From Bacteroidales bacterium (GTDB taxonomy: Bacteria > Bacteroidota > Bacteroidia > Bacteroidales > F082), in assembly GCA_017553625.1 (NCBI GenBank), contig JAFZKP010000016.1:62001-126000 (forward strand): a stretch of DNA of 64,000 bases, read 5' to 3'. Positions within the stretch are counted from its first letter, which is position 1. Each line of letters begins with the position of its first letter. Positions 7,839 through 16,300 of this stretch are shown here, in pieces. A program made the position numbers and the translations under genes. Under the pieces are notes generated by a model. It had not been told where the DNA came from. It ran no database searches and saw only the letters and a list, made by a program, of their open reading frames with translations.

Positions 7839-9617
7839 CTATTTCTTGTATTTTTTCTTTCTTAAAATTGATAAAACTATTCCGAAAATTATCATTAATG
7901 CGCTCGGCAGCACCACGTTGATGAGTTGCCACATTATGGGGTTGCCGTTGACTTTGTTGATGTCGAGGAGGCGTATTTTGAGTTCTCGTGAACGCACGCT
8001 GATGAGACCCTCGCCTTCCATGAGATAGCTGATGGCGTTGTCGATGAACTGTTTGTTGCCGTAGGTGTTGTTGGTGTACTGGTCGTAGCCCAGCGGCAGT
8101 GGCGCGCCGACACGTTTGTTGTTTTTCTTGGCGTAGTCGAGTTGTGCGAGTTGGTTGCGAATGATGTCGCCGTCAGCCACGACAATCATGGAGGTTGGGA
8201 CGCTCTCTGTCTTGAAGCCTATCTCAGGCGAGTCGGTGATGGACTCTGGCATCCTGTTGGCGTAAAGCGACTGGAATGTGCCGTTGAGGAGATAAGCCGT
8301 GGTGAGACCCTTCTGCGGGAACATCTTCGCGTTTGGACGCTCGTTAAGTATTTCCAGCGAGATATAAACCGGAGCTGTTGAAACCTTGGTGTAGTCAGAT
8401 GTTTTGAGAAGAGGTATCTTTTGGATGTCAGGCGCGGAAGTAGTGGGTTCCAGAGAGCTAACGAAATCGGCCTTCACTGCCTCGAGGTTTCTCACTATAG
8501 GATGTTCGGAGGCGGCGCCGAGAAGCGGGAAATAATACCACGGCAGAAGCATGCTCTGCATACTGGAACCTTGTCCGGTGACGAGCCCGATTTGCGCGCA
8601 AGGATAGGCGAGAAGCAGGTTTTTGTTGAGCCTCATACCGTATCTGAAGAGCTGGTCGTCGAGGTTGAGGTTCAGAGTGAGACCCATCGTCGACTCAGAG
8701 CTTTTAAGGCTGTCCATGTCGGCGCTGACGGGGTCGAGGAGCCACATCACCTTGCCGCCGTACATGATGTACTGGTCGAGGATGAATTTCTCCTTTTCAG
8801 AGAACGGCAGCGTCGGTTTTGCGATGATGATGCCGTCGTAGGCGGGTTTTATCACGATGGAGCTGTCTTTGTCTAAATCCCTCGTCATCAACGAGTTAAG
8901 CTGCTCGTTGAGCGTGGCGCGTTTGATATTGTATTTTTTCGAGAGCGTGTTGGCGATGTCGTAAACCTGGATGTCTTCGAGTTCGCCGTGACCGTCGATG
9001 AAGGCGATGCTCTGTTTGTTGCTCGTCGTGATTTCTTTTATCGCGCTGATGAGTTTATATTCAAGGTCTTGCGCCGAGTTGTTGAGCACCGTCTCCTGAT
9101 TTTGTCCCGACTGTCCCGAGATGAGGTCAATAGGCAGCTCGTTTTCGCGGTAGCTCATGAGGATGCCGGGCCAGATCATGATTTGCTGCATTCCCGTGTT
9201 GGTCTGAACCGTCTCGGTATAGTAGTCGAGACCGCTTTGCCAGAGAATCTTGTAAGTCTCCTGACGTTCGGCGGGGTCGTTGCTTTCGGAAGGGTTAATA
9301 AATTCATAATCAATGAATTTGCTGTAGGCACGGAACTCGTCAAGCATCTCTTTCGTTTCTTTGCGGAGTTTTTTGAAAGGTGCAGGGAAATCTCCTTCGA
9401 GATACACACGGAAATAAACGTAGTCGTCGAGGTCTTTCAAAATACCTTTCGAGGTGTCGGAAAGGGTGTATCGTTTCTCGGAAGTGAGGTCGAATCGGGT
9501 GTAAATGAAAGCGCCGATGATGTTTATCAACACAATGATTGTCAATGTGATGACTAACGACAGGATTTCGTTTCTCTTGATATTTTTTCTTTTGTCAACC
9601 ATAGCCCCTCCTACCAT
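7839..9617 (-). CDS. gldG: Gliding-motility-associated ABC transporter auxiliary protein GldG
   Basis: 592 residues. An N-terminal membrane helix (ILSLVITLTIIVLINIIGAF) precedes an extracytoplasmic region typical of GldG/ABC_transp_aux (YTLSDTSKGILKDLDDYVYF, SIAFIDGHGELED), and a C-terminal helix (VVLPSALMIIFGIVLSIL) is followed by RKKKYKK. The start overlaps the 3' end of gldF by 7 bp, indicating translational coupling. In Flavobacterium GldA, GldF and GldG form an ABC transporter associated with gliding; orthologues also occur in non-gliding Bacteroidales, so motility should not be assumed. No gldA-like ATPase lies in this window. Confidence 0.92.
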   Translation of the reverse strand: MVGGAMVDKRKNIKRNEILSLVITLTIIVLINIIGAFIYTRFDLTSEKRYTLSDTSKGILKDLDDYVYFRVYLEGDFPAPFKKLRKETKEMLDEFRAYSKFIDYEFINPSESNDPAERQETYKILWQSGLDYYTETVQTNTGMQQIMIWPGILMSYRENELPIDLISGQSGQNQETVLNNSAQDLEYKLISAIKEITTSNKQSIAFIDGHGELEDIQVYDIANTLSKKYNIKRATLNEQLNSLMTRDLDKDSSIVIKPAYDGIIIAKPTLPFSEKEKFILDQYIMYGGKVMWLLDPVSADMDSLKSSESTMGLTLNLNLDDQLFRYGMRLNKNLLLAYPCAQIGLVTGQGSSMQSMLLPWYYFPLLGAASEHPIVRNLEAVKADFVSSLEPTTSAPDIQKIPLLKTSDYTKVSTAPVYISLEILNERPNAKMFPQKGLTTAYLLNGTFQSLYANRMPESITDSPEIGFKTESVPTSMIVVADGDIIRNQLAQLDYAKKNNKRVGAPLPLGYDQYTNNTYGNKQFIDNAISYLMEGEGLISVRSRELKIRLLDINKVNGNPIMWQLINVVLPSALMIIFGIVLSILRKKKYKK

Positions 9618-10342
9618 TTTCTGCTCGACAAAGTGAGTTTTGTCAGGCTTAAGAACAACACAATAACGCTAAGAAAATATATCAAATCGCGGGTGTCGAT
9701 GACGCCGCGGCTCATGGAGCTGTAATGTGCCGACATCCCGAGTTGTTGGATGAAGAGGTCGACTTTACCGAAGAGCGACATCGAGTATATGAACTCGAAT
9801 CCTATGAAGAGGAATCCGCAGAGGAACACCGAGAGGATGAACGCAAGTATCTGATTATTAGTGATTGAGCTGCAGAAGACGCCAATGGAGACGAAGGCCG
9901 AGCTGAGGAAAAACAGTCCGATGTAAGAGCCCCAGATTCCGCCGTGGTCAACGTTGCCGACAGGCATGGCGAGCTGTGACACTGATATGTAATAGATGAG
10001 TGTCGGGATGAGTGCGAGGAGCACGAGAGCGACGCCGGCGAGATATTTCGCGCACACTATCTGCCAGTCGGACAGCGGTTTGGTGAGTAGCATCTCGATG
10101 GTGCCGGTGCGTTTCTCTTCAGCGAAGAAGCGCATGGTGACGGCAGGCACGAGGAACAGAAACACCCACGGGGCGAGGATGAAGAGGCTGTCGAGGTTCG
10201 CATAGCCGTAAGCCATGATGTTGAAGTCGCTTTTAAACACCCAAAGGAACAGTCCGGTGATGAGCAGGAACACCACCACCACCATTATCCCGATGAGCGA
10301 GCTGAGGAAGTTGTTTATTTCTTTTTTGAAAAGAGCGTACAT
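9611..10342 (-). CDS. gldF: Gliding-motility-associated ABC transporter permease GldF
   Basis: 243-residue inner-membrane permease with about six hydrophobic segments, starting MYALFKKEINNFLSSLIGIM and containing the ABC-2 motif RFFAEEKRTGTIEMLLTKPLSDWQ in two parts. It lies 2 bp after apt and overlaps gldG. Together with GldG it should form the membrane part of an ABC transporter whose ATPase is encoded elsewhere. Confidence 0.92.
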   Translation of the reverse strand: MYALFKKEINNFLSSLIGIMVVVVFLLITGLFLWVFKSDFNIMAYGYANLDSLFILAPWVFLFLVPAVTMRFFAEEKRTGTIEMLLTKPLSDWQIVCAKYLAGVALVLLALIPTLIYYISVSQLAMPVGNVDHGGIWGSYIGLFFLSSAFVSIGVFCSSITNNQILAFILSVFLCGFLFIGFEFIYSMSLFGKVDLFIQQLGMSAHYSSMSRGVIDTRDLIYFLSVIVLFLSLTKLTLSSRKW

Positions 10343-10344
10343 TA

Positions 10345-10869
10345 TTATTCTCCTTCGAATGATATTGAACTGAAGACAGGGTAGTCGGTAAGACGTTCGC
10401 GTCCTTTCAGGTCGACGAGTTCTATAAGGACGCTGATGCCAGCCACCACGCCGCCTGTCTTTTCCACCAATTGTGTTATTGCCTTTGTTGTGCCGCCGGT
10501 AGCCAGCAGGTCGTCGACGACGAGCACTTTTGCGCCAGGTTTGAAGCTGTCGACATGCATCTCCAAAGTGCTGGTGCCGTACTCAAGGTCATATTGCTGG
10601 GTGATGACTTTGGTTGGCAGTTTTCCTTTTTTACGAATCAGGACAAGGGGCTTGTGCATTTTATAAGCCATGGCTGCACCAAAGATGAATCCGCGGGCTT
10701 CAGCACCTGCAATGACATCAAAATCAATGTCTTTCACCTTGTCGCACATGTCGTCGATAGCTTGATGGAAGCCGTCTGCGTCGTTGATTAATGTGGTTAT
10801 ATCACGGAAAATGATTCCCGGTTTTGGAAAATCTGGTATGGAACGCACGTAATCTTTCAGATCTTTCAT
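10345..10869 (-). CDS. apt: Adenine phosphoribosyltransferase
   Basis: Salvages adenine with PRPP to AMP. The PRPP-binding signature VLVVDDLLATGGTTKA, the N-terminal IPDFPKPGIIFRDIT and the GAEARGF loop are all present in 174 residues, the usual length. First gene of the run leading into gldF-gldG-DUF4340; the 2-bp gap to gldF shows shared transcription. A -7 box lies at 10889-10896. Confidence 0.96.
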   Translation of the reverse strand: MKDLKDYVRSIPDFPKPGIIFRDITTLINDADGFHQAIDDMCDKVKDIDFDVIAGAEARGFIFGAAMAYKMHKPLVLIRKKGKLPTKVITQQYDLEYGTSTLEMHVDSFKPGAKVLVVDDLLATGGTTKAITQLVEKTGGVVAGISVLIELVDLKGRERLTDYPVFSSISFEGE

Positions 10870-10888
10870 GACGTAAAATTTTAGAAAG

Positions 10889-10941
10889 CAAAAATACTAA
10901 TAAATTTAATGTGAAATCATAATATTTTTTTTATAAATTTG
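10889..10941. promoter_or_regulatory. Divergent promoter pair between apt and the 10961 gene
   Basis: CAAAAATA at 10889-10896 is a TATTTTTG -7 box on the minus strand for apt. TAAATTTG at 10934-10941 is a -7 box on the plus strand for the gene at 10961. Confidence 0.6.
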
Positions 10942-10960
10942 CAAGGGTTATAAGTGATGG

Positions 10961-11659
10961 ATGACTATGGTTAAAAAAAGGCTTGTTTTCATGCTGGTGT
11001 GTCTGTTTGCGTCGGCTTCTCTGGGTGCCCAGGAGGTTCAGGTAAACGGACTTGTCGGCTACAACAATACATTCAAATGGTATGGCGGCACTGACGTGAA
11101 AGGCGTTTTGCATGTCGACAACACCGATTTCACCTTGAATCTCGAGGCTTTGACGGCAAATACATATTCGTTGGGAGTGACTGTCAGCCAGTCGTTTGAG
11201 GTGTGCAAGAATGGTTTCGTTTTCCTTGACGGGACGCTTCATTCGCGGATTTTTTCAATTTACAAGACATACGAGTTCGTCTATGCAGGCAGTGTCGGCT
11301 TCAAGATGTGTCATTTCTCGGCGCAGGTGGGACTTTTTTCAAGGACTATCGACGCTTTCGGCAGGGACTGGCATTCGTTGGAAAACTATGTGACAGAGCC
11401 TTTCAACCTGTTGTATAAGGTGAAAATCAGTGTGATGGGTTTCGACAACCCGTGGGATGTATATCTTGTGGGTTCGAATTACAACGATTTTGAGTATGAG
11501 AGGATGTGGGAGCCGATTTTCAGTCTTGGCGGCAGGTACGATTTCAAGGAGCGGTGGAGCGCTGTGGCGGAAGGGACGCTGGAGGCGGCAGGGATTTTTC
11601 ACGGCACGGTGAAGTTCTATGAGGCGGTGATGAGGATTGGAATAAAATACAAAATATAA
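10961..11659 (+). CDS. Secreted or outer-membrane beta-rich protein, function unknown
   Basis: 232 residues with a signal peptide (VKKRLVFMLVCLFASASLGAQ). The rest alternates aromatic and polar residues in short strands (TNTYSLGVTV-like, YEFVYAGSVGF, AAGIFHGTVKFYEAVMRIGIKYKI) and ends in a long amphipathic strand, as outer-membrane barrels do. No family was recognised. ATG at 10961 or 10967 are both possible starts. It is followed by the multi-hairpin element R1, then by a phosphoesterase gene in the same direction. Confidence 0.7.
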   Translation: MTMVKKRLVFMLVCLFASASLGAQEVQVNGLVGYNNTFKWYGGTDVKGVLHVDNTDFTLNLEALTANTYSLGVTVSQSFEVCKNGFVFLDGTLHSRIFSIYKTYEFVYAGSVGFKMCHFSAQVGLFSRTIDAFGRDWHSLENYVTEPFNLLYKVKISVMGFDNPWDVYLVGSNYNDFEYERMWEPIFSLGGRYDFKERWSAVAEGTLEAAGIFHGTVKFYEAVMRIGIKYKI

Positions 11660-11666
11660 TAAACAA

Positions 11667-11836
11667 AATGTGTTGCTTCGCAAAATGTGCCGCTGACGCG
11701 GAATGTGTGGGCTTCGCAAAATGTGCCGCTGAAGCGGAATGTGTGGGCTTCGCCCAATGCCTGAAAGGCACAAATTCAGCCGAAGGCTGCACATTGCGAA
11801 CGAAGTGAGCACACATTGGAGCGTAGCGACCACATT
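11667..11836. repeat. AATGTG/CACATT multi-hairpin element R1
   Basis: Fills the gap between the 10961 gene and the phosphoesterase. AATGTG hexamers alternate with mini-hairpins such as CCGCTGAAGCGG and GGGCTTCGCCC; the right half has CACATT with GCAGCC-type stems. The six copies R1-R6 share this pattern. Confidence 0.85.
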
Positions 11837-11849
11837 ATAAAATAATGAA

Positions 11850-12722
11850 ATGCTGAACAAATGGTTTAAATATTACATTTTTATTTTGATGTTAGTTTTG
11901 ACATCATGCGGGAAAAACATCGATTACAAAGGATTGTTTTTCACGTTTAACGAGTCGCCTGATGAACGTTTTGCGCAGTCGATGGAATACAATGAGAAGC
12001 ACGGGTATGATGTTGTTTCGGGTGTTCCGGATGAATACAAGGTGTATGCGATGAGCGATGCTCATGTCGATTTCTCGACGAACAACCTCGACAGATATGT
12101 GTCTGATTATCTTGCGGATTCGGTGGCAGCACCGTTCTCGCTGTGCCTCGGCGACGTCATCAACGCGACGGGACATTTCGATTATTTTGCGGAGCATGTG
12201 AAGCCTGTTTCTGATGCGGGAAGGAAGATTTATTATTGCGCCGGCAACCACGACCTTTATTTCGACCAGTGGAAAGAGTTTTATTCAAGATTCGGCTCTT
12301 CGACGTATTGGTTTGAGGTTCATACTGTTGGCGGATTTAAGGATTTGTATATCGCCCTCGAATCGGGAAGCGGCACTTTGGGCGTTGACCAGAGAGATTG
12401 GCTGGAGAATGTTTTGAAAAGCAAACAAAATCAAGGATTTAGACATGTCGTGGTGTTCACGCACACACATTTCTTCAAGAAAGACACCTCGCAGGGTCAC
12501 ACGAGCAATTTCAACCTTGAGGAGACCTACGATTTGGCGGATTTGTTTGACAGATACGACGTTTCGATGGTGCTTCAGGGACATTCGCATTCAAGGGATT
12601 TGACGGTGTTCAAGGATGTGGTGTATCTGAGGGTTGATGCGCTCGAAGACCATTATCCTGATGCGTATTACACGATATTAACGATAGGAGAATATATAAA
12701 TTATGAATTTGTTGGAATGTGA
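11850..12722 (+). CDS. Calcineurin-like metallophosphoesterase lipoprotein
   Basis: 290 residues. A lipobox (LMLVLTSC, Cys20) places it on the outside of a membrane. Metal-site motifs are Asp70-x-His72 (SDAHVD), Gly-Asp 101-102 (LGDVIN), Gly-Asn-His-Asp 132-135, a later HTH and the GHSH of LQGHSHSRD, so the dinuclear site is complete. The substrate is unknown. The stop codon TGA lies within the first AATGTG unit of repeat R2. Confidence 0.88.
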   Translation: MLNKWFKYYIFILMLVLTSCGKNIDYKGLFFTFNESPDERFAQSMEYNEKHGYDVVSGVPDEYKVYAMSDAHVDFSTNNLDRYVSDYLADSVAAPFSLCLGDVINATGHFDYFAEHVKPVSDAGRKIYYCAGNHDLYFDQWKEFYSRFGSSTYWFEVHTVGGFKDLYIALESGSGTLGVDQRDWLENVLKSKQNQGFRHVVVFTHTHFFKKDTSQGHTSNFNLEETYDLADLFDRYDVSMVLQGHSHSRDLTVFKDVVYLRVDALEDHYPDAYYTILTIGEYINYEFVGM

Positions 12723-12840
12723 TGCTCCCTGCGGTCGCAAATGTGGTCGCTGCGCTCCAATGTGCGCCTACGGCGAATGTGTGCGCTTCGCGCATGGGCA
12801 AAGCCCACACATTCTGCGAAGCAGCACATTTTAACACATT
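12716..12840. repeat. AATGTG/CACATT multi-hairpin element R2
   Basis: Begins inside the last codons of the phosphoesterase gene (GGAATGTGA) and ends before the EF-hand gene. It contains AATGTG separated by hairpins such as GTGCGCTTCGCGC and, on the right, CACATT plus CTGCGAAGCAG. Confidence 0.85.
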
Positions 12841-12881
12841 TTATGAAGTAACAAATTAAATTTTAATAAAAAATTTGCATT

Positions 12882-15071
12882 ATGAAATCAAACGGTAATT
12901 ATGACTGGAAGTTCTCGACGGTAGGCGGTGTCACGAGGGTGAACATCGAGTCGGGACAGGACATTTTGCACTTGGATGAGCTTGACAGAAAGCTTTGGAC
13001 GGCGCTGAGCTGCCCTTTGAAAGGTTTGGAAATCGACGAGAAGACCATGACTATGCTCGACACCAATGGTGACGGCAAGATTCACATCGAAGAGGTCGTG
13101 GCGGCGTCGAAATGGCTCACCTCGGTCATTAACGACCCGGAGCTTTTGCTGAAACGCGAGGCGTTCATCCCGTTCACGGCGTTCAACGCCAACAACGTGG
13201 ACGGCTTGCATCTCCTCGAGACATCAAAGCAAATCCTTGAGAATCTTGGACTTGAGAAAGACAATATCAGCATTGCTGATGTGTCGGACAGCCTGGCGAT
13301 TTTCGCTAAGACACGTTTCAACGGCGACGGCATCATCACGGAGAACTCCGCTGACGACGAGGCTTTGAAGGCGCTCATCAAGAGCATCATCGGGTGCATG
13401 GGCGGCGTTACCGATAGAAGTGGCGACGCGGGCATCGACACCGACAAGATTGAGGCGTTCTACACCGCTTTGGCGGACTTCAAGGCATGGAAAGAGGCTG
13501 GCGACGCTGACAAAGCCAACATCTTCCCTTACGGCGACGACACTGCGGCGGCGTTGGCGGCATGCATGGCGGTGAAAGACAAGGTGGAAGACTTCTTCAT
13601 GCGCTGCAAACTGGCTTCGTTTAACACCGACAGCGCGGCGGTCTTGGACGTCTCATCAGCGAAGATCGGCGAGATCAGCGGCAACAACCTCGCTGCAAGC
13701 ACTGACGAGATTGCGACATATCCGTTGGCGCGCGTCAACGCGGAGCACAGGCTGCCGTTGGGCAACGAGGTCAACCCTGCGTGGGCGGGAGCCATGGCGA
13801 ACCTGAAGAAACTCGTCATCGAAAAAGAATATCCTAATGCAGAATATATCACCGAGGAACAATGGGTTAGCATGTTGGCGAAGTTCAACGCCTACAACAC
13901 TTGGATGGGTGTCAAGGCAGGTGCCGCCGTCGAAGGCTTAGGCTATGACGCTGTAGTGAAATGTCTCGAAGAGAACAAGAAAGACGCGTTGCTCGACCTC
14001 GTGGCACAGGACAAGGCACTCGAGTCGAAATCGAACGCCATCGACCAGGTTAACAAGCTGTTGCATCTCTACAGAGACTTCTTCACCTTGCTGACAAACT
14101 TCGTGACGTTCAGCGATTTCTATTCACCGGAGAAACGCGCTATATTCCAAGCAGGAACATTGTACATCGACGAGCGCGCCTGCGACCTCTGCATCAAGGT
14201 GAATGACATGGGGGCACAGGGCGCGATGGCACCTTTGAGCAACATGTACATCCTGTATTGCGACTGCACCTGCAAGAGCAAGCCAGGCACTTTGAACATC
14301 GCCGCTGTTGTGACCGATGGCGACGTTGGAGATATTATGGTTGGTAAACATGCCGTATTTTATGATAATGACGGTCTTGGTTGGAACGCTACGGTTACCA
14401 AGATTGTCGACAATCCTATCAGCATCCGTCAGGCGTTCTGGTCGCCTTACCGCAAGATGGCGAAGTCTGTTGAAGACATGATTAACAAACGCGCTGCCGA
14501 GAAGGATGCCAAGGTTATGGCTGACGCCAATTCGAAGATTAATAACGCCAACGTTCCTGCTGATGGTGCGAAACCAGAGGTGAAGCCTCCGTTCGACATC
14601 GCCAAGTTCGCCGGTATCTTTGCCGCGATAGGCCTGGCATTAGGCATGGTGGCTGCAGCTATCGGAGGATTGTTTGCGTGGCTTGGCGTGCATTGGTATC
14701 ACTGGGTGATTTTGTTTGCAGCTATCATAGCGATAATCTCGGGTCCTGCGATGATCATGGCATGGCTGAAGTTGAGAAAACGCAACCTGTCGCCTATCTT
14801 GAACGCCAACGGCTGGGCTTTGAACCAGAGAATTTTGGTCAACACCAAGTTCGGCGCCACTTTGACAGGCATTGCAAAATATCCTATCGTGAAGACGAAA
14901 GACCCGTTCACCACGAAAGCTCCTTTGTGGAAGCGCATCTTGAGATGGTTCATCGTAATCGTCGGTCTCTGCGTGGCGGTTTATTTCATCTTGCCGAAGG
15001 ATAAGAGGCCATTCCAGAGCTGCTGCCAGAAAGCCGCAGTGGAGGTGGTTGATGCAACACCAGAGGAATAG
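12882..15071 (+). CDS. Large EF-hand-containing membrane protein, function unknown
   Basis: 729 residues, no signal peptide. Residues 60-71 are a canonical EF-hand loop (DTNGDGKIHIEE, ligands at 60, 62, 64, 66 and 71). Further degenerate loops lie near residues 146-157 (NGDGIIT) and 170-185 (DRSGDAGIDTDKIE). The long soluble part is mostly helical. Membrane segments lie at about 574-598, 600-626 and 688-706 near the C-terminus, leaving the N-terminal calcium-binding part probably cytoplasmic. Similar unnamed proteins occur in Bacteroidales. The role is unknown; calcium-responsive membrane function is inference. A strong terminator hairpin follows at 15096. Confidence 0.8.
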   Translation: MKSNGNYDWKFSTVGGVTRVNIESGQDILHLDELDRKLWTALSCPLKGLEIDEKTMTMLDTNGDGKIHIEEVVAASKWLTSVINDPELLLKREAFIPFTAFNANNVDGLHLLETSKQILENLGLEKDNISIADVSDSLAIFAKTRFNGDGIITENSADDEALKALIKSIIGCMGGVTDRSGDAGIDTDKIEAFYTALADFKAWKEAGDADKANIFPYGDDTAAALAACMAVKDKVEDFFMRCKLASFNTDSAAVLDVSSAKIGEISGNNLAASTDEIATYPLARVNAEHRLPLGNEVNPAWAGAMANLKKLVIEKEYPNAEYITEEQWVSMLAKFNAYNTWMGVKAGAAVEGLGYDAVVKCLEENKKDALLDLVAQDKALESKSNAIDQVNKLLHLYRDFFTLLTNFVTFSDFYSPEKRAIFQAGTLYIDERACDLCIKVNDMGAQGAMAPLSNMYILYCDCTCKSKPGTLNIAAVVTDGDVGDIMVGKHAVFYDNDGLGWNATVTKIVDNPISIRQAFWSPYRKMAKSVEDMINKRAAEKDAKVMADANSKINNANVPADGAKPEVKPPFDIAKFAGIFAAIGLALGMVAAAIGGLFAWLGVHWYHWVILFAAIIAIISGPAMIMAWLKLRKRNLSPILNANGWALNQRILVNTKFGATLTGIAKYPIVKTKDPFTTKAPLWKRILRWFIVIVGLCVAVYFILPKDKRPFQSCCQKAAVEVVDATPEE

Positions 15072-15095
15072 TTTGGTAGCTTAACAGCTTAAAAG

Positions 15096-15127
15096 AAAAA
15101 TGCCGTGAAGAGATTTGCGGCATTTTT
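15096..15127 (+). terminator. Rho-independent terminator after the EF-hand gene
   Basis: AAAAATGCCG and CGGCATTTTTTT form a 10-bp stem around an 11-12-nt loop, followed by T residues. Separates the EF-hand gene from the XRE-ImmA-PIN operon. Confidence 0.85.
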
Positions 15128-15140
15128 TTGAAAATTTTCT

Positions 15141-15185
15141 GTGGCAAAATACATCTATTTGAAAAATTATTTGTAATTTTGCCAC
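15141..15185 (+). promoter_or_regulatory. Promoter and 10-bp inverted repeat, likely operator of the XRE-ImmA-PIN operon
   Basis: GTGGCAAAAT at 15141-15150 and its exact reverse complement ATTTTGCCAC at 15176-15185 are separated by 25 bp. The right arm overlaps the -7 box TAATTTTG (15174-15181). This is the layout of an autoregulated operator; the HTH protein encoded 49 bp downstream is the natural candidate repressor. Confidence 0.65.
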
Positions 15186-15233
15186 GGAAAAATAAGAGTT
15201 AAATATTTGATAAACAACTAAATTTAAAATTAT

Positions 15234-15569
15234 ATGAAATCTGTAATTAGTAGAAATCTAAAATCTTTACGAGTAGCAAATGGCTATAAACAGGAAAATG
15301 TGTCGGGTTTTATTGGCATAAATAGATCAACTTATTCTAATTATGAAAGTGGTGAACGAGAAGTTCCTTTGGATGTATTAGAGAAAGCTGCAACTTTGTT
15401 TGGTTGTGAATTAAGCTTATTGTTTGAGGAAGATGAACAAGCTTTAAAAAGCGTGCTTGCTTGCGCATTTCGTGCGGATAATCTTGATGTTGACGATATG
15501 AAAGAGATCGCTGATTTTAAGAATATTGTGTTGAATTATCTGAAAATGGAAAAACTTCTTGCCAAATGA
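15234..15569 (+). CDS. XRE-family helix-turn-helix regulator
   Basis: 111 residues. The N-terminal 60 residues are a Cro/C1-type HTH (NLKSLRVANGYKQENVSGFI, then INRSTYSNYESGEREVPLD), followed by a short helical tail. It overlaps the ImmA/IrrE gene by ATGA, a tight translational coupling seen in regulator/protease pairs where the metallopeptidase cleaves the repressor under stress. Probably represses its own operon through the inverted repeat at 15141-15185. Confidence 0.9.
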   Translation: MKSVISRNLKSLRVANGYKQENVSGFIGINRSTYSNYESGEREVPLDVLEKAATLFGCELSLLFEEDEQALKSVLACAFRADNLDVDDMKEIADFKNIVLNYLKMEKLLAK

Positions 15570-16300
15570 GAAAAATTGATTTTGAAACAGCCGAAAACCT
15601 TGCGGCAAAAATGCGCAGCGAATATCTGCGTATCTCGAGCAGCGAACCTGTAAACACAGAGACGGTTCTTCGCCAGCTTAATATATTGACGGTTTTTCGT
15701 CCGCTTTCTGATAATATTTTTGGATTGTCGCTCATAACTCCTGACAAAAAAAACAGATTTATGCTTGTGAATAGCAAAGTGACGCCAGGAGCTCAGCATT
15801 TTACCATCGCTCATGAGTTGTATCATCTTTATTTTGACGAGAATCCGCAGCCGCATTTTTATAACTCACTTTTTACCGAACCTTCAGAACGTTCAGCGAA
15901 TATGTTCGCTTCGGCTTTGCTGATGCCTAAAGAAGGCGTGATGAATATCATTCCTGCAGAGGAGTTGAAGAAAAAAGAAGTTAGCATAGACACTATTCTT
16001 CGTTTGGAGCATCTTTATGGCATTTCGCATACCACAATGGTTTTGCGGTTGAAAGAATTACATGTTATCGGTCAGGAATATGCTGATGAATTGAGAAATC
16101 TTAGCATAACGAAAGAAGCGGCTTTGCGAGGTTATGATGATAAATTATATAAAAAAGGTGATGGCGAACGACTTGTAATCGGTGATTTTGGTTCAAAAGC
16201 AAGAAAGTTGTTTGAAGAAGAAAAAATATCCGAAGGACATTATCTTGAATTGCTAAATGTGATTGGGTATGGAAAAAGTCAAGATAGTGCTGGATGCTGA
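15566..16300 (+). CDS. ImmA/IrrE-family metallo-endopeptidase
   Basis: 244 residues with the zinc motif His83-Glu84-x-x-His87 (TIAHELYHLYF) and the family's downstream region (SERSANMFASALLMPKEG). ImmA of ICEBs1 and IrrE of Deinococcus cleave XRE repressors. The C-terminal 90 residues are outside the peptidase core. Its 3' end overlaps the next gene by about 30 bp. With the XRE gene it resembles a phage/ICE immunity or stress switch; no other phage or ICE genes were seen here. Confidence 0.9.
   Translation: MRKIDFETAENLAAKMRSEYLRISSSEPVNTETVLRQLNILTVFRPLSDNIFGLSLITPDKKNRFMLVNSKVTPGAQHFTIAHELYHLYFDENPQPHFYNSLFTEPSERSANMFASALLMPKEGVMNIIPAEELKKKEVSIDTILRLEHLYGISHTTMVLRLKELHVIGQEYADELRNLSITKEAALRGYDDKLYKKGDGERLVIGDFGSKARKLFEEEKISEGHYLELLNVIGYGKSQDSAGC

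Noticed and set aside
11667..11836. CRISPR array (also considered for the 23-bp and octamer arrays)
   Set aside because: No regular repeat-spacer structure with unique 30-40-bp spacers and no cas genes; period and symmetry fit other repeat types.
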